Source: a virus. From it: a stretch of 64,000 nt of DNA. Where the stretch lies: IMG/VR virus record IMGVR_UViG_3300044736_000098, positions 1-64,000 of that record. One strand, written 5' to 3'. Position 1 is the stretch's first letter. The number at the start of each line of letters is the position of its first letter. Under the pieces are notes generated by a model that searched no databases, was not told where the DNA came from, and saw nothing but the letters and a program-made list of their open reading frames with translations. A program made the position numbers and the translations under genes. Shown piece by piece: positions 16,902-25,175 of the stretch.

Positions 16902-17225
16902 TTAGACTTCCCCCGACCCCGAACCCTCCGACGGCGCTGCAGGGCGACCGCCGTTACAAAGGTAATCGACGAATGTGGAAAGCGGCGTAACCAGATACGG
17001 CATGCCGGTTTTGTATACGGCGTTTTCGACGTCGCTCGCTTTCTTGTCGAGACCGGCAGCGGTCACGAGGATGTAGTAGTCCAGATCGCCTTGGCCGAGC
17101 CGGTTTGCCACATGCGAAAAACCGCCGTTCGCATTGATGCGCTTCGCCGCGGCCAGGCTCGACTTGAGCACCACTTCCTTACCGTCAAGCATGATGGCGA
17201 CTTCGCCGATACTGGTGTCAGCCAT
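16902..17225 (-). CDS. Tail assembly chaperone (G-like)
   Basis: 107 residues. Begins MADTSIGEVAIMLDGKEVVLKSSLAAAKRIN, a typical tail chaperone start (target-specific binding of tape measure). Ends in a flexible GSGSGEV. The last codons contain a G-run before TAA where ribosomes may slip by -1. Confidence 0.75.
   Translation of the reverse strand: MADTSIGEVAIMLDGKEVVLKSSLAAAKRINANGGFSHVANRLGQGDLDYYILVTAAGLDKKASDVENAVYKTGMPYLVTPLSTFVDYLCNGGRPAAPSEGSGSGEV
16908..16914 (-). other. Candidate -1 ribosomal frameshift site
   Basis: The minus strand reads G GGG GAA, then GTC TAA. After a -1 slip the GGG codon re-pairs perfectly and translation enters the open T frame. It is not a perfect X-XXY-YYZ heptamer. 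The lack of a start signal for the downstream ORF argues for its use. Confidence 0.5.
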
Positions 17226-17255
17226 GTGCGTTCCTTACTTCCGAGACGCGCGCCG

Positions 17256-17987
17256 TTACTGGATAGCGGCGACGCGAACAATGTTGCTGTTGATTTCAAT
17301 GGTGCTGTCGAGATTGCGAATTGTGTTCGCGGCGCCGGCCGACTCCTGCGCGTTCATGACAAGGCCGATGAAATAGCGCTGCGAAGCGACGGGAACCGAC
17401 GAGCGCGTGTGGACACCGGACTGCGTGCCAGTCGTGGTGATGGCCGAGCCGCCCGCGGTGGCGGCAAGCGTGTAGCTGTTGGCATCCGGCACTGTCTTGA
17501 CAAAATAGGTGGTGCCGGCAACAAGGCCGGTCGGCAGGGCGCCGGTCGTCGCGAATGAGACCTGATCGCCAACGGATAGGCCGTGCGCCGTATCGGTCAC
17601 CACGCCCGGCGCCGCGATGGTGACGGTCACAACAGCCGACGTGACCGGCGCTGCGTCGTTCCAGAGAATTTTGAACGCATAGTTGTTCTTGTTGCTCGGC
17701 AGAGAAGCGGCGATCAGCGCAAGCTGGCCGGCGTCGGAAGCATTGAAGGCGAAAATGTTCTGCATCGAGCCGGCGTTGGCCGTACCCTTCTGCTTTGCAT
17801 CTCGTCCGCGATTGATCAGCGGCGTGGTGATAAGCGCGCCAGCGTCGCCAATGGTCCCCGCCTGTGACCAGCCGTCGATTTCGGTCCATGTCTGACTCGT
17901 GAAATCGGAAGCAACGAAATCGGCATTCTTGTCGGAAAGAACGCCGCCGATATAGATGTGGGAACCGGCAACTGGAAAAAGCGACAT
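17256..17987 (-). CDS. Major tail protein
   Basis: 243 residues. N-terminal IYIGGVLSDKN...TWTEIDGWSQAGTIGD, and the end STIEINSNIVRVAAIQ, are typical tube proteins. An inserted Ig-like segment (VVTDTAHGLSVGDQVSFATTG) lies near residues 125-195. It polymerises into the tail tube. Confidence 0.85.
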   Translation of the reverse strand: MSLFPVAGSHIYIGGVLSDKNADFVASDFTSQTWTEIDGWSQAGTIGDAGALITTPLINRGRDAKQKGTANAGSMQNIFAFNASDAGQLALIAASLPSNKNNYAFKILWNDAAPVTSAVVTVTIAAPGVVTDTAHGLSVGDQVSFATTGALPTGLVAGTTYFVKTVPDANSYTLAATAGGSAITTTGTQSGVHTRSSVPVASQRYFIGLVMNAQESAGAANTIRNLDSTIEINSNIVRVAAIQ

Positions 17988-17999
17988 GGGCGTGACGTC

Positions 18000-18443
18000 C
18001 TATTTTACAAAAGTGCGGTAGCGGATGCTAACCGGCGTTCGGGTGTAAGGTGCATCAGCGATGGGCGATGCGACGGAAGGCGTCTCGTAGACGGTCACGG
18101 TAACTGCGCCGTTGACCAACCTTGTTCCGCTGGTCCCTGCGTATTGCGGAAACCATGCGGCAACCGCGTCGGCGAGTGCAGAAGGCGCGATTGCCCCGCC
18201 GCCTTGTTTGGTGACCACCGTCACCTGTAGAATTCCTGCGTGTTCGTCCCACGCGCTAATCCCGATACCCTGCGTTTGGGCGCGAAGCACCGAGACGTCC
18301 AAGTAACTGTCCGGTTTGGTCTGCCCCGCCTTGGGGAACACCACATCCGGATACGCCACCGGCAACGAAAGAGAGACCCCTAGCGCCTTAACGCGGTCTA
18401 ACAGCGCTTCCGTGATCTGCGCTTCGACGCCCACAGCGGTCAT
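18000..18443 (-). CDS. Tail terminator protein (DUF4128-like)
   Basis: 147 residues, N-terminus helical (ITEALLDRVKALG), then PVAYPDVVFPKAG and YLDVSVL, ending with a beta hairpin. This matches tail terminators found between the completion and major tail proteins. The ATG lies five bases after the -10 TATAAA of its own promoter, so its mRNA may be leaderless. Confidence 0.75.
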   Translation of the reverse strand: MTAVGVEAQITEALLDRVKALGVSLSLPVAYPDVVFPKAGQTKPDSYLDVSVLRAQTQGIGISAWDEHAGILQVTVVTKQGGGAIAPSALADAVAAWFPQYAGTSGTRLVNGAVTVTVYETPSVASPIADAPYTRTPVSIRYRTFVK

Positions 18444-18448
18444 GTTGC

Positions 18449-18477
18449 TTTATACCGCCAATTTTGCAAAAAGTCAA
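18449..18477 (-). promoter_or_regulatory. Dispersed-family promoter, leaderless type
   Basis: -35 TTGACT (18477-18472), 17-nt spacer TTTTGCAAAATTGGCGG, -10 TATAAA (18454-18449). Only GCAAC separates the -10 from the ATG of the tail terminator gene. Confidence 0.75.
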
Positions 18478-18484
18478 CAGAAAG

Positions 18485-18895
18485 CTATTTGGGCAGTTCG
18501 GAGGCGGCCTGGTCAACGATGCCTTGAAATTCTAGGATTGTGGTTCGCACCATGCCGGATGGCGTTTGTTTGGAGTGGCCGAACTCCAACGCCGTTGCGT
18601 ATTCTAGGTTGTTGACCAGGTACACCACTTCTCCCGCCTTAAGACCAAGTGATTCAGCCGTGACGCGGGAGATGGTTGCCGTTCCAGTCTTGTCGTCGAT
18701 TTCCAGTGTGCCGGCGGGAATCGAACCAATACCTAACAACCAATTAGCACGTGCGCGGCCGGTATCTACTGGTGTTTTCAAAATGACGCGGCTAAACATT
18801 TCAAGCGCGATCTTGCGAAACACCAAATCCGCGTTACCCTTAGCCTTCGCGCAAAACTCGGCAATCTGCGCGGCGAAGATGCTGCCGTTACTCAT
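18485..18895 (-). CDS. Tail completion / HK97 gp10-like protein
   Basis: 136 residues from ATG at 18895 (ATGA overlap). Contains VFRKIALEMFSRVILKTPVDTGRARANW and YLVNNLEYATALEFGHSKQTPSGMV, the classic gp10-like signature. Acts at the head-tail joint. Confidence 0.85.
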   Translation of the reverse strand: MSNGSIFAAQIAEFCAKAKGNADLVFRKIALEMFSRVILKTPVDTGRARANWLLGIGSIPAGTLEIDDKTGTATISRVTAESLGLKAGEVVYLVNNLEYATALEFGHSKQTPSGMVRTTILEFQGIVDQAASELPK

Positions 18896-19275
18896 CCTCT
18901 TATATGGCAATCAAACAGCACACTCGTCGCGGCCGGTGCGAGCGGCTTATCCGTCAAGATCGACTTCACCACGCCGCCGACCACGAGCGCGTCGCCGGGC
19001 AGGATAGTCGTCACGCCGAGCGCATTGAGCGGCCCGGCCGCGACCAGCCATCGCTCGTCATTTTCCAAGACGTTGCCGCCCTGCATCTGTTTCCAGGTGA
19101 ATTCGATCTTGACGGCAAACGTGGGGTAGTCCGTGGGCGTAAGCGTAGGAGCGTAGTCGGTGCCGGATGCGACTTGACGGCGCAGGCTGGCAACGGCGCC
19201 GAAGTCCCGAATCAGTTCGTCGCCGTCGTCGCGGCTTTCGAGGCAGTTGAAGGGATCTGGCGCGGGGAGGGTCAC
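18892..19275 (-). CDS. Head-tail joining protein (127 aa)
   Basis: Starts GTG at 19275, overlapping the stop of the previous gene (GTGA). A longer frame upstream is rejected. Contains DPFNCLESRDDGDELIRDFGAVASLRRQ and beta strands toward the end (TTILPGDALVVGGVVKSI). Position before the gp10-like gene fits a head-closure (stopper) protein. Confidence 0.55.
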   Translation of the reverse strand: MTLPAPDPFNCLESRDDGDELIRDFGAVASLRRQVASGTDYAPTLTPTDYPTFAVKIEFTWKQMQGGNVLENDERWLVAAGPLNALGVTTILPGDALVVGGVVKSILTDKPLAPAATSVLFDCHIRG

Positions 19276-19589
19276 GCTTCTACCAACTTTCCGTCGCGGA
19301 CGTATCCGTGCCAGATTCCCACGGCGTGAAGCGAAGGCGAAAGCGTCGGACAACAACCCTCGGTGCCGGACCATGACCACGATGCGCCGCAGTCGTTTTT
19401 GTGGTCAATTGTCCATTCGGAATGAATAAATGCGAGCGGGTTGTTGTGCGGAATTCCCAACACTAAAACTCGGCGGAGCGTAGCCGGGTCCACTTGCCAC
19501 GTGAATTCGCCGGCCGCTTCGATTCGATCTTCGTTTGGGCAATACACCATTGGAATCGGCGCGTGTCCATGTTGCGGGGTCGCGGTCAC
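19272..19589 (-). CDS. DUF6527-like protein
   Basis: 105 residues. The C-terminal pattern WSWSGTEGCCPTLSPSLHAVGIWHGYVRDGKLV matches the DUF6527 layout (PT-SPS, then WHG/CHG and a DGK turn). This family is found in phages without known function. It interrupts the head-tail connector genes. Confidence 0.55.
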   Translation of the reverse strand: MTATPQHGHAPIPMVYCPNEDRIEAAGEFTWQVDPATLRRVLVLGIPHNNPLAFIHSEWTIDHKNDCGASWSWSGTEGCCPTLSPSLHAVGIWHGYVRDGKLVEA

Positions 19590-20149
19590 GCCCGCACCAA
19601 CTTGACGTTCCCGCTGCTCGAACCCGGCGTGCTTGTCACAAGCGCTCGCAACAGCCCCTCAATAACCAAGTAGCGGTCCACGACCGGCGCACCGTCCATG
19701 TAGACGATATCTTTGCGGAGCGGCCCCACCGACTTGCCAATGGATTTGATCTGCCCACCGCGGACTAGTGTCGGCTCCAGCGTTGCGCCACCGAGGGCAA
19801 GTAGAGCGGCTTCCATGGCTGCCGTCTTGACTTGCACCGGAATGCTGGCGATCGGAACTTGAAATCCGTTCTCATCCAAGAGCGGATAAATCCAAGAGCG
19901 TACCAACGTGCGCGTGCCATCGGCACGCGGCCAGGCGAGCGCCTGTACCTGAGAACTGGCCAGGCCGACCCACCGGCCGCGGTATTGATTGTCGAGGTAT
20001 GTGGCGGCCTTGCGCGCCGCCGCTTCCTTATCGGCAGTGACGGCAGCGCCCCACGCTGTCACGCCGCGGCTGGAGAAGTAAGTATCCGCGTCCGCAATGG
20101 CGAAGTAGGACTCCGCCGCCGCGTCGCCCGCTGTTGAATTGAGAGGCAT
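19586..20149 (-). CDS. Head-tail adaptor, DnaT-like/gp6-type
   Basis: 187 residues from ATG at 20149, with GGAG seven bases upstream. Contains SYFAIADADTYFSSRGVTAWGAA and KAATYLDNQYRGRW...ALAWPR, the signature of phage adaptor proteins often labelled DnaT-like ssDNA binding. It connects portal to tail. Confidence 0.75.
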   Translation of the reverse strand: MPLNSTAGDAAAESYFAIADADTYFSSRGVTAWGAAVTADKEAAARKAATYLDNQYRGRWVGLASSQVQALAWPRADGTRTLVRSWIYPLLDENGFQVPIASIPVQVKTAAMEAALLALGGATLEPTLVRGGQIKSIGKSVGPLRKDIVYMDGAPVVDRYLVIEGLLRALVTSTPGSSSGNVKLVRA

Positions 20150-20157
20150 GCCTACTC

Positions 20158-20670
20158 CTACGCGGCCCTTGTGACCAGTTTCCAAACAGGAACGGCTTTC
20201 GTCCCTGCATTGACGTACAAATTACCGGCAGTCGTGTCGGTGTAGCGCGAACCGATGCCCGCAACGCCGAATCCCGTGCCCGCAGCGCCATCAACCGGAG
20301 CGCCCGCGCCAATGTACTCTTTAACGTCGCCGACGGTGCCTGACACCGGAACGTGTGCGAGCAGAGCGGCGGCCGCTGCAGCGGCGAGGGCAGCCGCCAG
20401 CGCTTCACTTGCCGTGGGAAAATCGACCTGCGCGGCGTCGTATGTAATCGACCCTAGCGTGGCCGCAATCTGGTAGCGCTTGACGGTCGCGAATGGCCCG
20501 AGCACGACGGATGTGCCGGCTGCTAATTCACTCACACCTGCGGTATCGCCGAGACGCTCAGAAAACGGCCATACACTACCAGTGGACAGCGCCGCCGCAG
20601 TCACGGTAAGCTGCTCGCCCGCAGGCAGTGTGATTGATGTGGTCGCGCCCTTTGAAAGCGTAGTGGTCAT
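20158..20670 (-). CDS. Putative capsid decoration or structural protein
   Basis: 170 residues, low complexity in the middle (poly-Ala stretch near residue 95), beta-rich ends (TTTSITLPAGEQLTVTAAALS). It lies among head-tail genes. No motif is decisive; a virion protein is likely from context. Confidence 0.5.
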   Translation of the reverse strand: MTTTLSKGATTSITLPAGEQLTVTAAALSTGSVWPFSERLGDTAGVSELAAGTSVVLGPFATVKRYQIAATLGSITYDAAQVDFPTASEALAAALAAAAAAALLAHVPVSGTVGDVKEYIGAGAPVDGAAGTGFGVAGIGSRYTDTTAGNLYVNAGTKAVPVWKLVTRAA

Positions 20671-21119
20671 TTAGCCAAGTCCTTTTTCCAGTAAATCGAG
20701 TGCGCGAAGGCCCATTGATACGGCGGTGCAAATGTTCGATAGTCGGCGCGAATGAAGTTGTTCGCCGACGGCGGATTCCAAGTCGTGTCCGAAATAATCG
20801 CTGCGAAACCCTGACACCGCGCCCAGCGCTCGGCGACGCGCATCATTCGCAGTTGCAGTGCATTGCCGCGGTGCTCGGGCAATACGCCAACCCGCGTCAA
20901 GTAGACGGTGTTGGGCAGGACGTTCGACGGCATGATGCCGCAATATGCGACAGGATGATCCTCAAAGAACGTCAACCACCAATGCACCGAATCGTATTTG
21001 TTGCGCGGCAGTTCCGTCTTGACCTGCAACGTATCAATATCGGAAGCATATTCGTCGGCGTCCACCTGCCGGATAACGTAAGGCTGTGCGCGTCGCTCTT
21101 TAATGCTGCGCGCGGCCAT
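20667..21119 (-). CDS. GNAT acetyltransferase
   Basis: 150 residues. GNAT motif A is seen as LTRVGVLPEHRGNALQLRMMRVAERWA (R-G-x-A pyrophosphate loop) after a beta strand. The acceptor is unknown. It sits inside the head-tail operon, a position seen for phage GNATs of unknown role. Start ATG; stop overlaps the next start (ATGA). Confidence 0.75.
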   Translation of the reverse strand: MAARSIKERRAQPYVIRQVDADEYASDIDTLQVKTELPRNKYDSVHWWLTFFEDHPVAYCGIMPSNVLPNTVYLTRVGVLPEHRGNALQLRMMRVAERWARCQGFAAIISDTTWNPPSANNFIRADYRTFAPPYQWAFAHSIYWKKDLAK

Positions 21120-21123
21120 ATCG

Positions 21124-21438
21124 CTACCCCCGCGCTTTCAACGCAGCCTCGATAACCTGAATGGCCTGCGCTTTATTTTCTACAGCGCGACCGGATATCG
21201 TAGCGGCGAGTTTCCGAAGCGCGGCGGCGTCCGATTCCCGCCAGTAGGTAGGCAGATTGGCGAGCGGGTCGGCGGGAACGGGTGGCGCAGGCGGAAGCGG
21301 CGGCAACGCGGGTGCGGCCGGCAGTTCGATATACCGCTCGTGCTTCGCGGCGTCGAAGTCCGACTCGTTGATTTCAACGAAAGCACCCTGCGACGGATGA
21401 CTCGCCTTGACCTTGACGGTTGGGCACTTATCGGACAT
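21124..21438 (-). CDS. Hypothetical head-region protein with Pro-rich linker
   Basis: 104 residues. The N-terminal beta part (MSDKCPTVKVKASHPSQGAF) is joined by a Pro/Ala linker to a C-terminal helical part (LRKLAATISGRAVENKAQAI). Such two-part proteins with a HeH/LEM-like C-terminus occur next to capsid genes. Function unknown. Confidence 0.55.
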   Translation of the reverse strand: MSDKCPTVKVKASHPSQGAFVEINESDFDAAKHERYIELPAAPALPPLPPAPPVPADPLANLPTYWRESDAAALRKLAATISGRAVENKAQAIQVIEAALKARG

Positions 21439-21500
21439 TGCGCTTCCTTGGGATTGGTGAAGTGGCCCCGCCGGAACGGAGCCACCCTTAGAAAAAAAAA

Positions 21501-21692
21501 CTAGCCGAGATCGTAGTTCCCGACCGTGCTGCCGGCGTCGTTCATGACGAATACTCTGCCGCTACCGTAGCAGCACCATCCGTTCGAAACCGAGCCACCG
21601 TCGCCAGTACAGCCGAACGCTTCAAGTACGGGCGTACGCGGATCGGCATCCTGCATCCCATCCGGTTTATACGAAACGTTGATCGTCAACAT
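21501..21692 (-). CDS. Hypothetical protein (63 aa)
   Basis: A strong AAGGAGAAG ribosome site precedes ATG. The protein has a Gly/Cys-rich middle (CTGDGGSVSNGWCCYGSG). Expressed from the promoter at 21779-21806 through an 85-nt leader that can form two hairpins (GGGGCG/CGCCCC and GCTCGG/CCGAGC). Function unknown. Confidence 0.55.
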   Translation of the reverse strand: MLTINVSYKPDGMQDADPRTPVLEAFGCTGDGGSVSNGWCCYGSGRVFVMNDAGSTVGNYDLG

Positions 21693-21778
21693 TCGTACTT
21701 CTCCTTCGATGCTCGGAAACCGCCGAGCGCGGGGAGGGAACGGGGCGGTTTGACGCGCCCCGCTCTTTTCTCATTGCA

Positions 21779-21806
21779 AACCTACAACCAATTTGCAAAA
21801 AGTCAA
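21779..21806 (-). promoter_or_regulatory. Dispersed-family promoter after capsid gene
   Basis: -35 TTGACT (21806-21801), 16-nt spacer TTTTGCAAATTGGTTG, -10 TAGGTT (21784-21779). An ATG follows after four bases and opens a 35-codon frame, so this promoter may give either a leaderless mini-ORF or a leader for the gene at 21692. Confidence 0.7.
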
Positions 21807-21809
21807 CAA

Positions 21810-22976
21810 TTATCCGAGCAAGAGGCCGGTGTGGCGGGGAGCGATCATCTTCACGCCCCAAGCCAAGTTGACTTCCCAACGGACCTGACGCTTCTGCTTG
21901 TAGACGCAGAATTCGTAGGCAATTCCGGACACGGGGTCCTGAATCACCATCACGTCGTCGGCATCGTCGCCGCCGTCCGGCATGGCCGGCGCGCGGGTAG
22001 CGAGCTGGATAGCCGAACGATGGAAGAACATATTGCGGGCCGCAGCCGCAACAACGGTGATCGCCTTGGTGGCCGCCGACATGGCGACGCGAAGGCCCGG
22101 CTCCGCGATAACCAGCGTGCCGCCGTTCGACACATCGGTATCGCCGGAAACCACGACGTACTGGTTACTGTCACCCGCGAAGGTAACGACGTCGCCAGGG
22201 ATCAGGGTGCCGGTGCCGGCCGACGCGAGGGTAAACGAGGTGGCGCCGACAGCATAGCCCGCGTTGTCCGTGGTGGCGGACGCCGCAGTACCGACGGTCA
22301 CAGCGCGAGCGACCTTATCGGAGTTGTGGATGCTGAAACCTTCCACTTCGCCGATGATGCCCTTGCGGAGCAGTTCGTCGGTGCCGGATTCGTTGATCCG
22401 GAACAAGCTCGCCTGCTTGCCGCGGATTTTCGCGGTGGCAGCCGAACCGAGCACCATATGCCGATCGCTCGTCGGGGCACCGTTGTCGTCAAGCACCTGG
22501 AGCGAGTTCGCGAAGTCCGACAGATCGGACGCGGTGCCGAACGGGGTAGTTCCCGCCGTACCAACCGCGCGGCTGGCCGAGATATGCAGCGCGGCCAAGT
22601 CGGTTTCTACTTCGTTCGTCAGGGTCCGGAGCGCCTGCGCGATACGGTCACGATTGATCGTGCCGAGCGTGCCGGCGTTGTTGAGGCCCTTGTTTTCCTC
22701 GCCGTTGATACCGAACGGCACAGAACGTGCCTTGGTGATCTGCAGATCGACGTAGAGAATCGTCTGCGCGGGCGGGGAGGCGGCAACGTTGGTCACGGTC
22801 AGGTTTTCGGCGGCCATCGGGCCGACGATGGGCGATCGAACGTTTTCGTTGAGGGCAGCGCGGGCGGCCGACGCATCGCGGGAAACAGCCGGAATGAAGC
22901 CGACCTGTTCGCGGGACACGACGTCTATGGCCGCGTAGATGTCGGGGATCAGGCCGGTAAGAGTCAGAATGGTCAT
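21810..22976 (-). CDS. Major capsid protein (P22 coat-like)
   Basis: 388 residues of the P22 gp5 type: TLTGLIPDIYAAIDVVSREQVGFIPAV at the start, then SPIVGPMAAENLTVTNVAASP. An inserted Ig-like I-domain lies near residues 225-310 (GDVVTFAGDSNQYVVVSGDTD), and the fold resumes with MFFHRSAIQLATRAP. Builds the icosahedral shell with the scaffold encoded upstream. Confidence 0.9.
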   Translation of the reverse strand: MTILTLTGLIPDIYAAIDVVSREQVGFIPAVSRDASAARAALNENVRSPIVGPMAAENLTVTNVAASPPAQTILYVDLQITKARSVPFGINGEENKGLNNAGTLGTINRDRIAQALRTLTNEVETDLAALHISASRAVGTAGTTPFGTASDLSDFANSLQVLDDNGAPTSDRHMVLGSAATAKIRGKQASLFRINESGTDELLRKGIIGEVEGFSIHNSDKVARAVTVGTAASATTDNAGYAVGATSFTLASAGTGTLIPGDVVTFAGDSNQYVVVSGDTDVSNGGTLVIAEPGLRVAMSAATKAITVVAAAARNMFFHRSAIQLATRAPAMPDGGDDADDVMVIQDPVSGIAYEFCVYKQKRQVRWEVNLAWGVKMIAPRHTGLLLG

Positions 22977-23024
22977 AGCGTGTAGTGCCTTTCAGTGATG
23001 CGGGGCCGAACGGCTTGCCGCGGG

Positions 23025-23786
23025 TTAGTCGACGACTTTGTGCGTTTTGACAGCCGCCGCTTGCTCCAGAGGACCAAGCTTTGCGAAGTCTGCACGCGTG
23101 ATAGTCTTTGCGCCGGATCCCCCGCCGCCCTTCGGTGGCGTCCCGCCACCAGCACCCGCGCCTTCGAAAAGACTCGGGTATTCTTTGATCGCCTCTTTCA
23201 CGAGATCGTCGTAATTGGCGAGGCCATTGGACAGCGAACCGACCATCGGTTTGCCGTCGGCATCGAGAATGGACGAACTGGCGTTGCCGTTGTCGTCGAA
23301 TTCAATCTTGACGCGATTGCCGATCAGAGTCGGGAGTGCCTTAAGACCTTCCGCCGACGCCTTCGCCTTGGTCAAAGCAGTCGCCAGGCTGGTATTGACC
23401 ACGGCTTGCTCAGCGATCTTGAGCGCCGATAGACGCTGCTTTTCGGCCGTGCTGATCTTGCCGTCATATTCGAGTTTCTGGTCGCCGAGTTTCTTGGCGA
23501 GCACTTCGTCGAACTTGCCGGCCTTGATGGCCAGTTGCTCCGCCTTGGTGCGCTCGGCGGCGAGCATTTCGTCGATTTCTTCCGGCGACTTGCCGAGCCG
23601 TTCCCAGGCGGCAACCTTGTCCTTGGCGGCCTTGTTGAGATTGCGCTCCGAATCGAGGGCGCGTTTCAGTCCGCTTACGTCCTCGACTTCAAAGTCGAGG
23701 TGAAACTTTCCGTCTTTCGGCACATACGCACCGCGCACAGCTTCGGGAACGGATTCGAGGGTATCAACTACTGCAGCCAAGGCCAT
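23025..23786 (-). CDS. Scaffolding protein
   Basis: 253 residues, mostly helical and charged, with a coiled-coil (residues ~45-110) and a Gly-rich linker (GAGAGGGTPPKGGGGSG) before the C-terminal capsid-binding end. Location just before the capsid gene fits. Similar to phage minor structural GP20-type scaffolds. Confidence 0.8.
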   Translation of the reverse strand: MALAAVVDTLESVPEAVRGAYVPKDGKFHLDFEVEDVSGLKRALDSERNLNKAAKDKVAAWERLGKSPEEIDEMLAAERTKAEQLAIKAGKFDEVLAKKLGDQKLEYDGKISTAEKQRLSALKIAEQAVVNTSLATALTKAKASAEGLKALPTLIGNRVKIEFDDNGNASSSILDADGKPMVGSLSNGLANYDDLVKEAIKEYPSLFEGAGAGGGTPPKGGGGSGAKTITRADFAKLGPLEQAAAVKTHKVVD

Positions 23787-23853
23787 TTAAGCATCCCGCT
23801 TATTAGAAACCCGAAATCCCTTCGGGCAGGGTGTTAGTTCTTCCGCTGCGCCG

Positions 23854-24066
23854 TCAGGACTGCGCAGGCTCAATCGGTGGTTCGACGATGACGAGTCGAC
23901 GGGTATCGGTGCAATACGTGTTGAAAAGAACGCCGGAATCGACGTCAGTCGTGCCGGTCTCTTTCCAATCGTCGGAAAGCGCCTGTTTCTCAGCGTCCCA
24001 AACGCGATCCTCGGTAATCACGCGCACCTTGCGGTGGCCGTTGTGGACAAGAACAGTGGTCGTCAT
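23854..24066 (-). CDS. Hypothetical protein between MuF and scaffold (70 aa)
   Basis: ATG with GGAGTCGAA upstream. A compact beta-rich protein with VLVHNGHRKVRVITEDRVWDAEKQ. No family recognised; likely a small head-assembly accessory by position. Confidence 0.5.
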   Translation of the reverse strand: MTTTVLVHNGHRKVRVITEDRVWDAEKQALSDDWKETGTTDVDSGVLFNTYCTDTRRLVIVEPPIEPAQS

Positions 24067-24080
24067 TTCGACTCCTTGAG

Positions 24081-25175
24081 TTAGCGTTTACTTGCCTTGG
24101 CCCTTAGAGCCTCAGTCGTGAGCGGTCGTCCGTCTTGCGACAAGAGGTCACGAAAATTGATCTTCCCGGCGCGCCACAAGTCCGCTTTACCAGCGCCAAG
24201 CACAGCGTCTTGTCGCTCTACGGATTGTTTGCGTAGCCACTGCTCAAAATTCATATCGGCCGGCTTCTGGCCGTCCATGCTGGCGCGCGTGGTGTGTGGA
24301 ATCTCTGCCGCGTCCACGCCTATCTCTTTCCAGCTTTTCAGAACGGGAATGCTCGTGCTGCGGCAGCCCCAATGCAGTTTTCCCGGCCCTTCAAGCCACG
24401 GCGGCCCGCCATCCTTGGAAAAATGCTCGGGCGTATTGCTGTAGAGGTGCTTGTCTCGGGTGATGCACCAAACAGACGTCCGCGTATCGAGCGTGGCGTG
24501 CCACTGCAGCGACGTAATCAGGTCGTCATTCTCATGATACATCTGCTCGCGGCCCGCATTCGCCGCAGCCTGTACCGACGCGCGCACCAGACGCTCCGCG
24601 TCACTTCGCGCAATATCCATAATGCCGCGCTGTCCCGTCTTGCCGCGCACGCGCTCGATTAGCTTCGCGTTGGGTTCGCCAAGCGCCACGCCTTTGCGCA
24701 TTTCATCGGCGAAGCGGTTGGACAGCCCCGCCGCTTGGCGACCCCACCAATCTGCAGAAGCGGCACCCTGGATAAAGACGTTGCTGACTAAGTTCTGCAG
24801 AGCGGAGCGGGTCAAGCCCGCGTCAACAAAATTCGCTTGTGTCGCCGTGTTCATGGCGTCGCCGGTCCACGTCGATTCCTGATCAACGATTTCCCGAATC
24901 TCACGCGCCATCAACGTCGATACGTCGCGATATCCGCCTTTGATCGCGCTACGCACTTCCGTCAGAAGCTTGTCGAGGCGCTTGCGCTGTGCGATTGCTT
25001 GTGTGACACCAGTCGGGTCCACCTTCGCCAACTGGCCGACCAATTCGCTTTCCAATTCGCGCAGAAACACAAGCACCTTGTCCCGCGTGCCCGCCTCCAG
25101 CCGCAGCAAGTCGACTGCCCGTTCCGTGAACAAGTCGACTAGCGCGTCGTTGGTGGAAAGCGTTGCGGTGGTCAA
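24081..25175 (-). CDS. MuF-type minor head protein (SPP1 gp7-like)
   Basis: 364 residues. The MuF core shows SDAERLVRASVQAAANAGREQMYHEN, then WHATLDTRTSVWC, and LHWGCRSTSIPV. It is packaged in the head and often ejected with DNA. Start TTG overlaps the stop of the ADP-ribosyltransferase gene (TTGA), so the two are coupled. Confidence 0.85.
   Translation of the reverse strand: MTTATLSTNDALVDLFTERAVDLLRLEAGTRDKVLVFLRELESELVGQLAKVDPTGVTQAIAQRKRLDKLLTEVRSAIKGGYRDVSTLMAREIREIVDQESTWTGDAMNTATQANFVDAGLTRSALQNLVSNVFIQGAASADWWGRQAAGLSNRFADEMRKGVALGEPNAKLIERVRGKTGQRGIMDIARSDAERLVRASVQAAANAGREQMYHENDDLITSLQWHATLDTRTSVWCITRDKHLYSNTPEHFSKDGGPPWLEGPGKLHWGCRSTSIPVLKSWKEIGVDAAEIPHTTRASMDGQKPADMNFEQWLRKQSVERQDAVLGAGKADLWRAGKINFRDLLSQDGRPLTTEALRAKASKR

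Noticed and set aside
21750-22985. Long plus-strand ORF (411 aa)
   Set aside because: It is antisense to the major capsid gene, with composition of a shadow frame and no ribosome site.
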